A stretch of 64,000 nt of DNA from Anaerotignum propionicum (GTDB taxonomy: Bacteria; Bacillota; Clostridia; Lachnospirales; Anaerotignaceae): NCBI RefSeq assembly GCF_024461735.1, contig NZ_JANGAD010000005.1, positions 208,205 through 272,204 of the forward strand, given 5' to 3'. The number at the start of each line of letters is the position of its first letter. Within the stretch, counting starts at the first letter, position 1. Below are positions 24,422 through 33,781 of the stretch, in pieces. The notes beneath the pieces were generated by a model that searched no databases, was not told the DNA's origin, and saw nothing but the letters and a program-made list of their open reading frames with translations. A program made the position numbers and the translations under genes.

Positions 24422-25678
24422 TTGAATCAGGATATCAGAACGGAAATACTCATCATCGGCGGAGGTTTGGCAGGAATTTTATGTGCTTATATGCTGGAAC
24501 AGGCTGGTGTGAAATATATACTTGTTGAGGCAGATGGTATTTGTAGCGGAATAACGAAAAATACCACTGCAAAAATTACATCACAGCACGGTTTTGTCTA
24601 TGACAAGTTAATACGTGAATTTGGCGTGGAAACTGCACGGCTCTATCTGGAGGCGAATGAAAAGGCTCTAAAAGAATATGGAATACTGTGCAATAAAATT
24701 GATTGTGACTTTGAAGAAAAAAACAATTATGTTTATTCCCTTGATGACAGAAAAAAGGTAGAGCAAGAACTCGCCGCCCTGCTTAAAATCGGTTTTTCGG
24801 CTCAGGCTGTGGATTCACTTTCCCTACCATTTTCCATTGCAGGTGCGATTAGATTCTCTAACCAAGCACAGTTTAATCCGTTGAAATTTGTAGCAGGTAT
24901 TGCAAAAGGTCTATCTATATTTGAGCATACTGCTGTTTGTGAATTGATTGGTACAACTGCCGTTACAGACCATGGAAAGATTACAGCAGACAAAATTATT
25001 GTAGCTACTCATTTTCCTTTTCTAAATAAGCATGGGAGTTATTTTTTGAAAATGTATCAACATAGATCTTATGTGATTGCATTGGAAAATGCCCATAATG
25101 TGGAGGGGATGTATGTGGACGAAGCACAAAAAGGTATGTCCTTTCGTAATTATGAAAACCTTTTACTCATAGGTGGTGGTGATCACCGTACAGGAAAAAA
25201 AGGGGGTAATTTTAACGAGCTTGAAGATTTTGCAAATCGGCACTATCCAAATGCAAAAATCAGATACAAGTGGGCAACACAGGATTGTATGACCCTTGAT
25301 GGTATTCCCTATATCGGTAAATATTCTGGGAGTACAACTGATTTATATGTCACTACCGGTTTCAATAAATGGGGCATGAGTTCTTCCATGGTGTCAGCAA
25401 TGCTCCTTACAGACCTCGTGTTAGGAAAACAGAATCCCTACGAGGAGGTTTTCTCTCCATCCCGTAGAATTCTTCGCCCACAGCTTGCCAGCAATGCTAT
25501 TCAAGCAGTAGTTAATTTGCTTACACCCACAACACCTCGTTGTCCTCATATGGGCTGTGCCTTAAAGTGGAACAATGAGGAGCATTCATGGGATTGCCCT
25601 TGTCATGGTTCACGTTTTACAAAGGAGGGAAAACTAATTGATAATCCTTCAACGGGAGACTTAAGAAAAAGAGTATAG
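24422..25678 (+). CDS. FAD-dependent oxidoreductase with C-terminal Rieske [2Fe-2S] domain
   Basis: A 418-residue fusion. Residues 1-340 are a DAO-type FAD fold starting with ILIIGGGLAGILCAYMLEQAG; the region YIGKYSGSTTDLYVTTGFNKWGM is typical of the group. Residues about 372-418 form a Rieske domain with CPHMGC and CPCHGSRF, giving the Cys-His/Cys-His cluster ligands. Translation seems to begin at TTG 24422 with a weak ribosome site, so the start is uncertain. Related proteins occur in Firmicutes near stress genes. The electron donor and acceptor are unknown. Confidence 0.85.
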   Translation: MNQDIRTEILIIGGGLAGILCAYMLEQAGVKYILVEADGICSGITKNTTAKITSQHGFVYDKLIREFGVETARLYLEANEKALKEYGILCNKIDCDFEEKNNYVYSLDDRKKVEQELAALLKIGFSAQAVDSLSLPFSIAGAIRFSNQAQFNPLKFVAGIAKGLSIFEHTAVCELIGTTAVTDHGKITADKIIVATHFPFLNKHGSYFLKMYQHRSYVIALENAHNVEGMYVDEAQKGMSFRNYENLLLIGGGDHRTGKKGGNFNELEDFANRHYPNAKIRYKWATQDCMTLDGIPYIGKYSGSTTDLYVTTGFNKWGMSSSMVSAMLLTDLVLGKQNPYEEVFSPSRRILRPQLASNAIQAVVNLLTPTTPRCPHMGCALKWNNEEHSWDCPCHGSRFTKEGKLIDNPSTGDLRKRV

Positions 25679-25911
25679 ATAGTTTAAAATTCATTGGGTG
25701 GAGCAGCTTTTGAAAATATCCTGCATTAGAACAAGTTTTTCATGTTAACAAAACCATACTGAAAAATTATCTTTGCATAAGTAAAAACATATTTTGCAAA
25801 AAGAATAAGAATATTGTTTTGGGAGAATTTTAAATAATATATTTTAATAGATTTTATGGAAACAATGGGCTTATGAACAATTAAGTTTATCAATATAAAG
25901 GAGGAAAAGAT

Positions 25912-26103
25912 ATGTCAAGAAACAGCAATACTTTGAGTGGAGAGGACAATAAGAGACTTCATAGTACAACTGCCACAAATAAAGAGGGTACTGCCGCATG
26001 GGCAAATGTACATCAGGTAGATCAAGAAACTAACGTAAGCATTCCGGGGGATTATAGCGTAGAAAAGGCCAAAAATTGGGTTGATGATGGAAGTAAGCTT
26101 TAA
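25912..26103 (+). CDS. DUF3787 family small protein
   Basis: A 63-residue hydrophilic protein with the DUF3787 pattern: WANVHQVDQETNVSIPGDYSVEKAKNWVDDGSKL near the C-terminus in two consecutive blocks. AAAGGAGG precedes the ATG. It lies 27 nt upstream of the PFOR gene and is probably cotranscribed. The family is restricted to anaerobic Clostridia and has no known function. Confidence 0.75.
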   Translation: MSRNSNTLSGEDNKRLHSTTATNKEGTAAWANVHQVDQETNVSIPGDYSVEKAKNWVDDGSKL

Positions 26104-26130
26104 AAATACTATAGAGTTGGAGAGTTGTTT

Positions 26131-29100
26131 ATGGGAAAAATACAGTTAACTTTAGATGGAAACACAGCTGCAGCATATACTGCTTATGCATTTACGGATG
26201 TTGCCGCCATATTTCCAATTACGCCATCCTCAGGGATGGCAGAAATTACAGATGAATGGGCTGCAAAGGGTAGAAAAAATATATTTAATCAACAAGTTAA
26301 CGTAGTTGAGATGCAGTCGGAGGCTGGTGCGGCAGGGGCTTTTCATGGATCCCTCCAAGGTGGTGCGTTAACAACAACATTTACTGCTTCTCAAGGGCTT
26401 CTATTAATGATACCAAATTTGTATAAGGTTTCGGGAGAGCTTTTGCCTGGTGTACTTCATGTGAGTGCTAGAGCAATTACGACCCATGCCTTGAGCATCT
26501 TTGGGGATCATCAGGATGTTATGGCAGTTAGACAAACAGGATGTGCGTTATTAGCAAGTGGTTCTGTGCAAGAGGTAATTGACTTAGCTGCCATTGCCCA
26601 TCTATCTGCAATAAAAGGCAGGCTGCCATTTGTACATTTCTTTGATGGATTTAGGACATCACATGAAATACAAAAAGTAGAGGCTTTGGAATATAGTGAC
26701 TATTCGGAGATGGTTGATTATAAAGCAATACAGGATTTTAGAGATAGAGCATTATCCCCAAATCATCCTGTTACCCGTGGAACAGCCCAGAATCCTGATA
26801 TTTATTTTCAAGGAAGAGAGGCAGGCAATCCATTCTATAGTGATATTATTCCAATTGTTGAAGATTACTTTGCTCAGCTAGGCAAAAAAACAGGAAGGCA
26901 GTATGGACTATTTGATTATTATGGTGCAGAAGATGCAGAATATATCATTATTGCAATGGGATCTGTAACACAGACAATAGAGGAAACCGTTGATTATCAC
27001 AATGCTAATGGAGAAAAATACGGATTGGTTAAAGTACATTTATATCGTCCGTTTTCCAGTAAGCATTTACAAAATATTATTCCAAAGTCGGTGAAAAAAG
27101 TTGCGGTGCTTGATCGGACAAAGGAGCCCGGTTCCATTGGTGAACCTCTTTTTTTGGATGTCAAGGGCTGTTTCAGTGATGTGGATCATGCACCGGTTAT
27201 TGTGGGCGGTCGATATGGGCTAGGGTCAAAGGACACCAATTCGGCGGACATCACAGCGGTTTATGAAAATTTAAAACTGAAAAAGCCTAAAACCAATTTT
27301 ACAATAGGTATTGTTGATGATGTCACAAAAACCTCTTTGGAAAGAGTTTTCAAAGCTTCAACAGAACCTTCTGACCGTATTTCCTGTAAGTTTTGGGGGT
27401 TGGGTTCTGATGGTACAGTAGGCTCTAACAAACAGGCGATTATGATTATTGGTAATAAAACCGAGGATCATGTACAGGCTTATTTTGACTATGATTCCAA
27501 AAAATCAGGTGGGGTTACCATATCAAATCTCCGTTTTGGAAAGTCGCCAATCAAGTCCACATATTTGGTAGGCAATGCGGATTATGTTGCATGTCATAAC
27601 CAGTCCTATGTTAACAAATATGATATTCTTGATGATGTGAAACAAGGGGGCATTTTTGTTCTAAACTGCCAGTGGTCCGATGAGGAGTTAGAACAATATT
27701 TGCCGAATAAATATAAAAAGTTAATTGCAGAAAAAGAATTAAAATTCTATACAATAAATGCTGTGAAAATTGCTGAGGAAATTGGTCTTGGTAACCGAAT
27801 AAATATGGTTATGCAAGGTGCTTTTTTCAGACTTATCAATATTCTACCGCAAGAAGAATTTATCGATGAATTAAATAAAGCGGTAACTTATTCCTATAGT
27901 AAAAAAGGGGATAAGGTAGTTAAAATGAATCAGGACGCTATTTTAATGGGAGTTGAACAAATTCATGAGGTGAGAGTTCCCGAGGAGTGGTTAAATGTAA
28001 TTGATAATAGCCATATGGAAATGAGTACTATTGAGGAACCTGACTTTATTAAAAATATAATGAGACCCATGCAGGCACAAAAGGGACAAGATTTACCAGT
28101 TAGTGCTTTTATAGGCAGAGAAGACGGAACAATTCCTTCCGGTACAACAGCCTATGAAAAACGAGGCATTGCCGTTAATGTACCAGAATGGATTGAGGAA
28201 AACTGCATTCAATGCAATCAATGTTCTTATATCTGCCCCCATGCAGTAATTAGACCCTTTTTGCTAACGGAAGAAGAGTTAAACAAAGCTCCCATTTCTT
28301 TTGAAACGGTGAAAGCGACAGGTAAATCCTTTGAAGGATTATATTATAGAATGCAGATTAGCCCTATGGATTGTACAGGTTGCGGAAACTGTGCTGATAT
28401 CTGCCCTGCCAAAGAAAAGGCTCTTGTTATGAAGCCCATCGAAACACAATTATCCCACGAAGTAGATAATTGGAAGTTTGCAAATTGTACAATTGGATAT
28501 AAAACCAACATTCCTCTTGGTGTTACAGTTAAGGATAGTCAGTTTAGAGAACCATTAATGGAATTTTCCGGAGCATGCGCAGGTTGTGGGGAAACAGCGT
28601 ATATTAAGCTTATTACTCAATTATATGGAAACCGAATGATGATTGCCAATGCCACAGGCTGCTCTTCCATTTGGGGTGCAAGTGCACCAAGTAGTGCTTA
28701 TTCTTCAAATAAGGAAGGGAAGGGGCCAGCTTGGGCGAATTCTTTGTTTGAGGATAATGCAGAATTCGGCTACGGAATGTACCTTGCAACCAAACAGATG
28801 AGAAATGGCTTGGAAGAAACAATGAAACAGCTCCTTTCTACAAATGTAGATGTAACGATAAAAGAATTAATCAGTGATTGGTTGAACTACAAAGAGGATG
28901 GAGAAATTAGCGAACAAGTAAGTGGAAAACTAATTGATGCAATAGAGAATTACGAAATAACGGATGATGAGGTAGTGTTATTATTAAATAATATTAAACA
29001 AAGGAAAGATTATTTGGTTAAGCGTTCCCAGTGGATGATTGGCGGGGATGGCTGGGCATACGATATCGGGTTTGGTGGTCTTGACCATATTATGGCATCA

Positions 29101-29670
29101 GGGGAAGATATAAATGTATTGGTATTTGATACAGAGGTTTATTCAAACACAGGTGGTCAAGCATCTAAATCTACCCCGGCAGCAGCAGTCGCAAAATTTG
29201 CCAGCTCCGGAAAGAAATCCGGCAAGAAGGATTTAGGACGAATGCTAATGACGTATGGAAATGTATATGTGGCACAAGTAGGTATCCATGCAGACAATGC
29301 TCAACTAATTAAGGCAGTTCGTGAAGCCGAAAGTTTTAAGGGACCTTCTATTATCATTGCTTATGCACCATGTATCAGCCATGGTATCAAGGAAGGCATG
29401 GGGAAAAGCATGGCAACCATTAAAAAGGCGGTAAACGCAGGATATTGGCATCTTTACCGATATAATCCGGAGTTAAGCAAACAAGGTAAAAATCCTTTTA
29501 TTCTTGACTCAAAAGAACCAACTGAAAGTTTCCGTGATTTTTTAATGGGGCAAGTTCGATACAGTTCACTTGCTAGAACATTTCCGGATGAGGCGGAGCA
29601 TTTGTTTACAAAGGCAGAGGAATATGCAAAAGAACGTTATGAAATCTACAGCAAAATGAATTCACTATAA
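26131..29670 (+). CDS. nifJ: Pyruvate:ferredoxin (flavodoxin) oxidoreductase, one-chain
   Basis: 1179 residues, the full length of one-chain PFOR (pyruvate + CoA to acetyl-CoA + CO2 + reduced ferredoxin). The N-terminal domain carries AYTAYAFTDVAAIFPITPSS. Two 4Fe-4S sites follow at about residues 692-702 (CIQCNQCSYICPH) and 748-758 (CTGCGNCADICP). The third cluster and TPP domain include CAGCGET at about 816 and GGDGWAYDIGFGGLDH. ATG 26131 has GGAGAG upstream; a TTG two codons earlier is in frame. It is the key anaerobic pyruvate enzyme and receives pyruvate from, for example, the KDPG aldolase pathway at 48729-50796. Confidence 0.96.
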   Translation: MGKIQLTLDGNTAAAYTAYAFTDVAAIFPITPSSGMAEITDEWAAKGRKNIFNQQVNVVEMQSEAGAAGAFHGSLQGGALTTTFTASQGLLLMIPNLYKVSGELLPGVLHVSARAITTHALSIFGDHQDVMAVRQTGCALLASGSVQEVIDLAAIAHLSAIKGRLPFVHFFDGFRTSHEIQKVEALEYSDYSEMVDYKAIQDFRDRALSPNHPVTRGTAQNPDIYFQGREAGNPFYSDIIPIVEDYFAQLGKKTGRQYGLFDYYGAEDAEYIIIAMGSVTQTIEETVDYHNANGEKYGLVKVHLYRPFSSKHLQNIIPKSVKKVAVLDRTKEPGSIGEPLFLDVKGCFSDVDHAPVIVGGRYGLGSKDTNSADITAVYENLKLKKPKTNFTIGIVDDVTKTSLERVFKASTEPSDRISCKFWGLGSDGTVGSNKQAIMIIGNKTEDHVQAYFDYDSKKSGGVTISNLRFGKSPIKSTYLVGNADYVACHNQSYVNKYDILDDVKQGGIFVLNCQWSDEELEQYLPNKYKKLIAEKELKFYTINAVKIAEEIGLGNRINMVMQGAFFRLINILPQEEFIDELNKAVTYSYSKKGDKVVKMNQDAILMGVEQIHEVRVPEEWLNVIDNSHMEMSTIEEPDFIKNIMRPMQAQKGQDLPVSAFIGREDGTIPSGTTAYEKRGIAVNVPEWIEENCIQCNQCSYICPHAVIRPFLLTEEELNKAPISFETVKATGKSFEGLYYRMQISPMDCTGCGNCADICPAKEKALVMKPIETQLSHEVDNWKFANCTIGYKTNIPLGVTVKDSQFREPLMEFSGACAGCGETAYIKLITQLYGNRMMIANATGCSSIWGASAPSSAYSSNKEGKGPAWANSLFEDNAEFGYGMYLATKQMRNGLEETMKQLLSTNVDVTIKELISDWLNYKEDGEISEQVSGKLIDAIENYEITDDEVVLLLNNIKQRKDYLVKRSQWMIGGDGWAYDIGFGGLDHIMASGEDINVLVFDTEVYSNTGGQASKSTPAAAVAKFASSGKKSGKKDLGRMLMTYGNVYVAQVGIHADNAQLIKAVREAESFKGPSIIIAYAPCISHGIKEGMGKSMATIKKAVNAGYWHLYRYNPELSKQGKNPFILDSKEPTESFRDFLMGQVRYSSLARTFPDEAEHLFTKAEEYAKERYEIYSKMNSL

Positions 29671-29675
29671 AATTT

Positions 29676-29738
29676 GAGCGCTCCTTTTTGTTAGATAAAC
29701 GAACCTTTGTCTAATGAAAGGGGCGCTTTTTATTTTTA
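29676..29738 (+). terminator. Terminator of nifJ
   Basis: AGCGCTCCTTT ... AAAGGGGCGCT forms a long stem with an inner TTAGA/TCTAA helix, and TTTTTATTTTT follows from 29727. Confidence 0.8.
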
Positions 29739-30012
29739 CTTTGTTGAACCATTTTCCTTGTAAAAATGCTATCAAGCGCCGTATAAAGTTTTGTTATGTA
29801 AAATATCCTGTATGATGGCGCTCATGGTTACAAATCTATTTTAGACCAACCGAGGCATTAGATTGGAGAGAAAACCAAAAAAAGGGGACAAGAATCCCCT
29901 TGGATACTATCCCACTTTAATGAGCGTTATAATTATTAGTCCTCAGACAATGGACAGTATTAGCTGAGGGTTCCTTAAAAACAAGAGAAATAGGGTTTAA
30001 GACGACGTATTT
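29739..30012. other. Intergenic remainder, nothing recognised
   Basis: Only two weak hairpins (AAGGGG/CCCCTT at about 29882-29900; CCTCAG/CTGAGG at about 29941-29974) are seen. No gene. Confidence 0.35.
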
Positions 30013-30423
30013 CTATTCCCCTAATATATCCTGTTGAACTTTCTTGCTTAACAATGAAAACATTAATTTATAAGAGGCACGCACCATATCGGCAAGTACT
30101 TCATTGGGTATCTCACTGTCCAGATACACAGTACTCCAATGTACTTTATTCATGTAGTAACCTGGCACAATGTTTTCATACTGGTTGCGCAGCATGTCAC
30201 TATACATTGGTTCCAGTTTCATGGTGATAATGGGACGTCCGTTTTGGTCGTTCATACCAATTAAGGCGTACATTTTGCCCCCGAGTAAATATTTGTATGC
30301 TTGCCATGCGGGTTGAAATTCCTTTACAGTAGACGGTTGCTTTTGTAAAAATTCATCCAGCCAGCCGTAGTTTTTCATTGTTTCTTCTGGCCACGGTGTT
30401 ACGTTATTGATTATGCTTGACAT
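30013..30423 (-). CDS. MmcQ/YjbR family protein
   Basis: A 136-residue protein of the MmcQ/YjbR (CyaY-like DNA-binding) family: YKYLLGGKMYALIGMNDQNGRPIITMKLEP and MNKVHWSTVYLDSEIPNEVLADMV in two blocks. AAAGGAGG precedes the ATG. Members have a double-wing fold; cellular role unclear. Appears monocistronic. Confidence 0.8.
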   Translation of the reverse strand: MSSIINNVTPWPEETMKNYGWLDEFLQKQPSTVKEFQPAWQAYKYLLGGKMYALIGMNDQNGRPIITMKLEPMYSDMLRNQYENIVPGYYMNKVHWSTVYLDSEIPNEVLADMVRASYKLMFSLLSKKVQQDILGE

Positions 30424-30561
30424 CCTGTACCTCCTTTTATGGGTTCAGCCGAAAGGTAGCTTACTTACTTTCGGCACCGCACAATTCTTGATTAACACTT
30501 AAATTCCCAAGTGTAGTCATTAGTCTGCGGGTGAGTAGATTTCACTGAGGCGGCACTTCTA

Positions 30562-31284
30562 TTAAAATAATTTCTTACCACCTAAAATGTTTATCCCAAG
30601 TTCCTTTGCAATACTCCCTTGTTTAAACGGATTTATTTTTTTCACCATACCATCTTGTTTAAAAGACGATCCTGTTCCTTTGAACCAGAAAGTAACATTT
30701 GCTTTTATACATTGCTCACGAATATCCAGTACCCAATCATAATCACATTCACGAGCATCACGCCCACTTTCCCCACATACTGTAACATGCTCAATCCCAT
30801 GGAGATAGGCTGATAAATCTATGGCTTCCAAAAGAGGGGAACAGGCAATAAAACGCCGTTTTATCGGATAAGACAAAAACAGAGGAAGACGATAATCTGC
30901 CAAAGCTTGATTCTCCACGGTACAACCGATATTTACATTGTCATAACCGTCGCCCCAATCGGCGGGTAATGAAACGTTGAATCGGTCAATTCGTTTGGTT
31001 AGAATCAAAAAATCGATATCAGACCTTTGTTTTATCATGCTCCAGACATCCTTTCGCCATTCATCGGCTTCAGGCAGAAAAAAATCAGTGGCAAAACAAG
31101 TGGCAAGGATTTTATTTCCTTTAATATTATATTCACCTTTTGCGTTTGTCCGAATGGGCCAATCGAATTTATCTGTTTTTTGTATGTCGTTTTGTCCGTG
31201 ACGTTTCCCATGGGGTCCATAGAAATAGCAATATGTGCATCCATCACTAGTTTGATAGCATCCTGTCCAAGGTTCCCAATTCAT
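30562..31284 (-). CDS. DUF5131 (phage Gp37/Gp68-type) radical-SAM-like protein
   Basis: A 240-residue protein with three cysteines in NWEPWTGCYQTSDGCTYCYF, the N-terminal pattern of the Gp37/Gp68 (DUF5131) family, which looks like a radical SAM cluster site. Later motifs FLILTKRIDRF, NIGCTVENQ and ERRFIACSPLLE-like FIACSPLLEAIDL, then CGESGRDAR, are also typical. The reaction is unknown. Although first named from phage, the family is common on clostridial chromosomes and no phage genes lie nearby. AAAGGAGTG precedes the ATG. Confidence 0.8.
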   Translation of the reverse strand: MNWEPWTGCYQTSDGCTYCYFYGPHGKRHGQNDIQKTDKFDWPIRTNAKGEYNIKGNKILATCFATDFFLPEADEWRKDVWSMIKQRSDIDFLILTKRIDRFNVSLPADWGDGYDNVNIGCTVENQALADYRLPLFLSYPIKRRFIACSPLLEAIDLSAYLHGIEHVTVCGESGRDARECDYDWVLDIREQCIKANVTFWFKGTGSSFKQDGMVKKINPFKQGSIAKELGINILGGKKLF

Positions 31285-31313
31285 GTCCTCACTCCTTTCT
31301 ACTATAGCACTGT

Positions 31314-32126
31314 TTATGCCACATTATTTGTTTCTGTTTGGGCTGCATCATTTGATTTAGCAAGCCCCATTAGGTTAAGAAGATCAGATGGAATATAGTT
31401 TACTGATCGTTGCTCCTGCTCTGTTAGGGAGCTATGCCAATGCATCCATTTTATGGTTTCTTCCGATAAATCTGCAACATTATACCACTTATCTCCAAAC
31501 TTGATTTGGCTTCCATCACCGCTGCGATATTCAAACACACACCATTTATCATTCATATTGATTTCTATGGTATGATCCGAACTATATTTGTATTGATACC
31601 CTGCTCCGAAGTTAGATTGGTTATCTTTCGTAGGAATTTGAGTCCCATCCACTGTGGACGCAATTTCTCCATCCATAACTCCGCATTTCGTAATTAGATT
31701 GCTTTCTTTGCCAGTGTCATAGTACATCTTCCCGTCTATCATCACCATTGGGATTTTCGCCCATTGGAGATTTTGTGCAGGCTCTTTTAATAAAATTTGG
31801 AATACTTTTGTGATTTCAGCAGGAGAGCTCTCTATGATTCCATCTAAGTATCCAATCTTGATTTTATCTCCTATGGCTACCTTGCTCAAATAAAGAAGAG
31901 AATTCTCTTCACTGGTATTTAATGTCCCCGCTTGAAGTTGGTTGGAGATATTCCTTTCTGTTGTTCCTTCGGCAGGTTCAACCAATAGGCTGTCTGAATT
32001 CACCGATATAACAGTAGCTTCAAAGAAATTCTGCGCAGCTGACACCTCAGCCATTCTGTTTGTATCATATCCTACCATTGTAGAAATGACCAACGTTAAT
32101 ACAAATAATGCAACTATACGCTTCAT
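31314..32126 (-). CDS. Exported protein of unknown function, lipobox-like signal lacking cysteine
   Basis: 270 residues. A signal-peptide-like N-terminus (MKRIVALFVLTLVISTMVG) is followed by Tyr20 where a lipoprotein would have its cysteine (STMVG-Y-D). Residues about 30-110 form a small beta domain (EATVISVNSDSLLVEPAEG) like the DUF3221/YobA type. The C-terminal 150 residues (KWCVFEYRSGDGSQIKFGDKW; WMHWHSSLTEQEQRSV) are not recognised. The ATG at 32126 has AAGGATG upstream. It could be secreted, membrane-anchored, or a lipoprotein gene that has lost its anchor. Confidence 0.6.
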   Translation of the reverse strand: MKRIVALFVLTLVISTMVGYDTNRMAEVSAAQNFFEATVISVNSDSLLVEPAEGTTERNISNQLQAGTLNTSEENSLLYLSKVAIGDKIKIGYLDGIIESSPAEITKVFQILLKEPAQNLQWAKIPMVMIDGKMYYDTGKESNLITKCGVMDGEIASTVDGTQIPTKDNQSNFGAGYQYKYSSDHTIEINMNDKWCVFEYRSGDGSQIKFGDKWYNVADLSEETIKWMHWHSSLTEQEQRSVNYIPSDLLNLMGLAKSNDAAQTETNNVA

Positions 32127-32498
32127 AAAACACATCCTTTTATAGAGATAAATTTTCGAGTATAAGTTTCATATTAAACAGTACCTCATAAGAGTAAAAA
32201 AATATTTTTATAAATCATTTAGTATTATATGGAAAAAGTATACCATAGCAAAGTAAGATGATACAAGGGACTAATTTCGATTGATAGGTACAGCAAGAAT
32301 TTTCAATTGCAGAAGTGGGCGCTGAATGAACCTAACAACCAAACCAAACATTTCATTTTTGGTTTTGGGTTGTACATAGACATTGAATAGATTAAGAATA
32401 TACTTTAAAAAAGTGGGAGGGGAGTCTAATGAAACAAAAAGCAACGGCCCTGAAAGCAAAGCCGCTGCAAGCATATCTGTTATATAAAAGATGTTTTA
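32127..32498. other. Intergenic region with one terminator-like hairpin
   Basis: An imperfect stem (ACAACC-AAACCA with TGGTTT-GGGTTGT, about 32325-32372) may end the racemase transcript or the exported-protein leader. No gene is seen in the rest. Confidence 0.35.
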
Positions 32499-33182
32499 TT
32501 ATTTGTCGCACACATATTTTAGCGTTTCTTCACAATGTATTTCTAAAGAATTTAAAAGACAAAGATCTGTGTCTTTTTGTGATACTAATTGCGGAAGTTC
32601 AGTACAACCCAAGATTACGCTATCAACGGGATATGATGAAATGATTTTCAAAAAGGTTTGTTTTGATGTTTCTGATACCAAGTTAATCACTAGTTCAGAG
32701 AAAATAATATTATTAATGATTTCTTGTTCTTCAACGGTTGGAGTGATTACCTCTATCCCATATTTTAAAAGTCCACTCTGATAAAAACTGCTGCGCATTG
32801 TGTAACCAATGCCAGTTAAAAGTAGCTTTTTCAGCCCTAAATCTTTTGCTTTCTGTCCAACAGCATCAACGATGCTAAGGACTGGGATTGGAATATCATT
32901 ACGTATTTCTTCTAAAACGGAATGTGGCGAATTAGCGGCCATAATTGCGAAGTCTGCACCAGCTCGTTTCAGATTATTAAAACTCTTGAGGATGTATTTT
33001 TTATACTCATTCATATTATTTTCATTTTCTAAATCAGTAAAATATTGAAAATTTAAACTTTCAATTACCATTTCCGGATAGTAGTAATGGTGATATTGGT
33101 TATAGAATAAATTGTGAAGTGTCTCGTAATAATGAAGGGTTGAAGCGGAACTGATCCCGCCAACAATGCCCATTTTTTTCAT
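32499..33182 (-). CDS. Aspartate/glutamate racemase family protein
   Basis: A 227-residue two-lobe racemase-like protein (MKKMGIVGGISSASTLHYYE). The first active-site motif reads MAANSPH, where the family usually has a cysteine or threonine before NT-x-H; here it is alanine. The second motif ILGCTELPQL keeps its cysteine. The YgeA subgroup, with only the second cysteine, acts on L-Asp/L-Glu, so a one-cysteine racemase or a lyase-like activity is possible. I chose ATG 33182, 9 nt after GGGAGG. It follows the deformylase gene in the same operon. Confidence 0.75.
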   Translation of the reverse strand: MKKMGIVGGISSASTLHYYETLHNLFYNQYHHYYYPEMVIESLNFQYFTDLENENNMNEYKKYILKSFNNLKRAGADFAIMAANSPHSVLEEIRNDIPIPVLSIVDAVGQKAKDLGLKKLLLTGIGYTMRSSFYQSGLLKYGIEVITPTVEEQEIINNIIFSELVINLVSETSKQTFLKIISSYPVDSVILGCTELPQLVSQKDTDLCLLNSLEIHCEETLKYVCDK

Positions 33183-33197
33183 AGAAAACATCCTCCC

Positions 33198-33674
33198 TTA
33201 TTTCATATAAAATGAGTATTTATCAATTGCTCGCATTGTTGCCAGAATTCCATCCAAATGATCATACTCATGCTGTAAAAGTTCGGATAAATCCCCTTCC
33301 AATAGCATTTCTTGTTCATTCCATTCCATGTCACGATATAGGATTCGGATTTTTTTATGTCTTCGAACTTTCACAAGAAGATTAGGAAAAGACATGCAAT
33401 CATCCATGACCTCCATTTCTTCATCACCAATAAAACTTAATACTGGATTAATAAAAACTGTAGGCTGATTGATGTACATATATAAAATTCGCTTTTGTAT
33501 TCCAATCTGCGGTGCGGCAATTGCCCTTCCAGCATGATACTGGTTTCTGAATGCAATCAAGGTATCATGTAAATCTTGAATAAGGGGTGCTAATTGTGAT
33601 AGTTCAGTTTTTTCAACAGGACTGCTCATTTCGTATAGTTTTGGATTTCCCAGTTTTAAGATTTCTTTTTCCAT
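33198..33674 (-). CDS. def: Peptide deformylase-like protein
   Basis: 158 residues with the three deformylase motifs: AGRAIAAPQIG, DDCMSFP (the EGCLS-type motif with the metal cysteine) and QHEYDHLDG (HExxH). The enzyme removes formyl groups from new proteins. The divergent second motif marks it as a secondary, type-III-like paralogue rather than the housekeeping copy. It is first in a two-gene unit with the racemase (15-nt gap) and divergent from the MocR regulator. Confidence 0.82.
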   Translation of the reverse strand: MEKEILKLGNPKLYEMSSPVEKTELSQLAPLIQDLHDTLIAFRNQYHAGRAIAAPQIGIQKRILYMYINQPTVFINPVLSFIGDEEMEVMDDCMSFPNLLVKVRRHKKIRILYRDMEWNEQEMLLEGDLSELLQHEYDHLDGILATMRAIDKYSFYMK

Positions 33675-33781
33675 GGTGCTCCTCCTTGTTTAATTGATAT
33701 TTTTAATTTAAGTATATTCTTGATAATGTGTGCAAGCAATGATAAAATTGTTTGCAGAACAATTTTGAAGGAGAGAAGGCC

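Noticed and set aside
30562..31284. Prophage remnant signalled by the phage-named Gp37/Gp68 family gene
   Set aside because: No integrase, structural, lysis or attachment sequences lie nearby, and the family is common on chromosomes.
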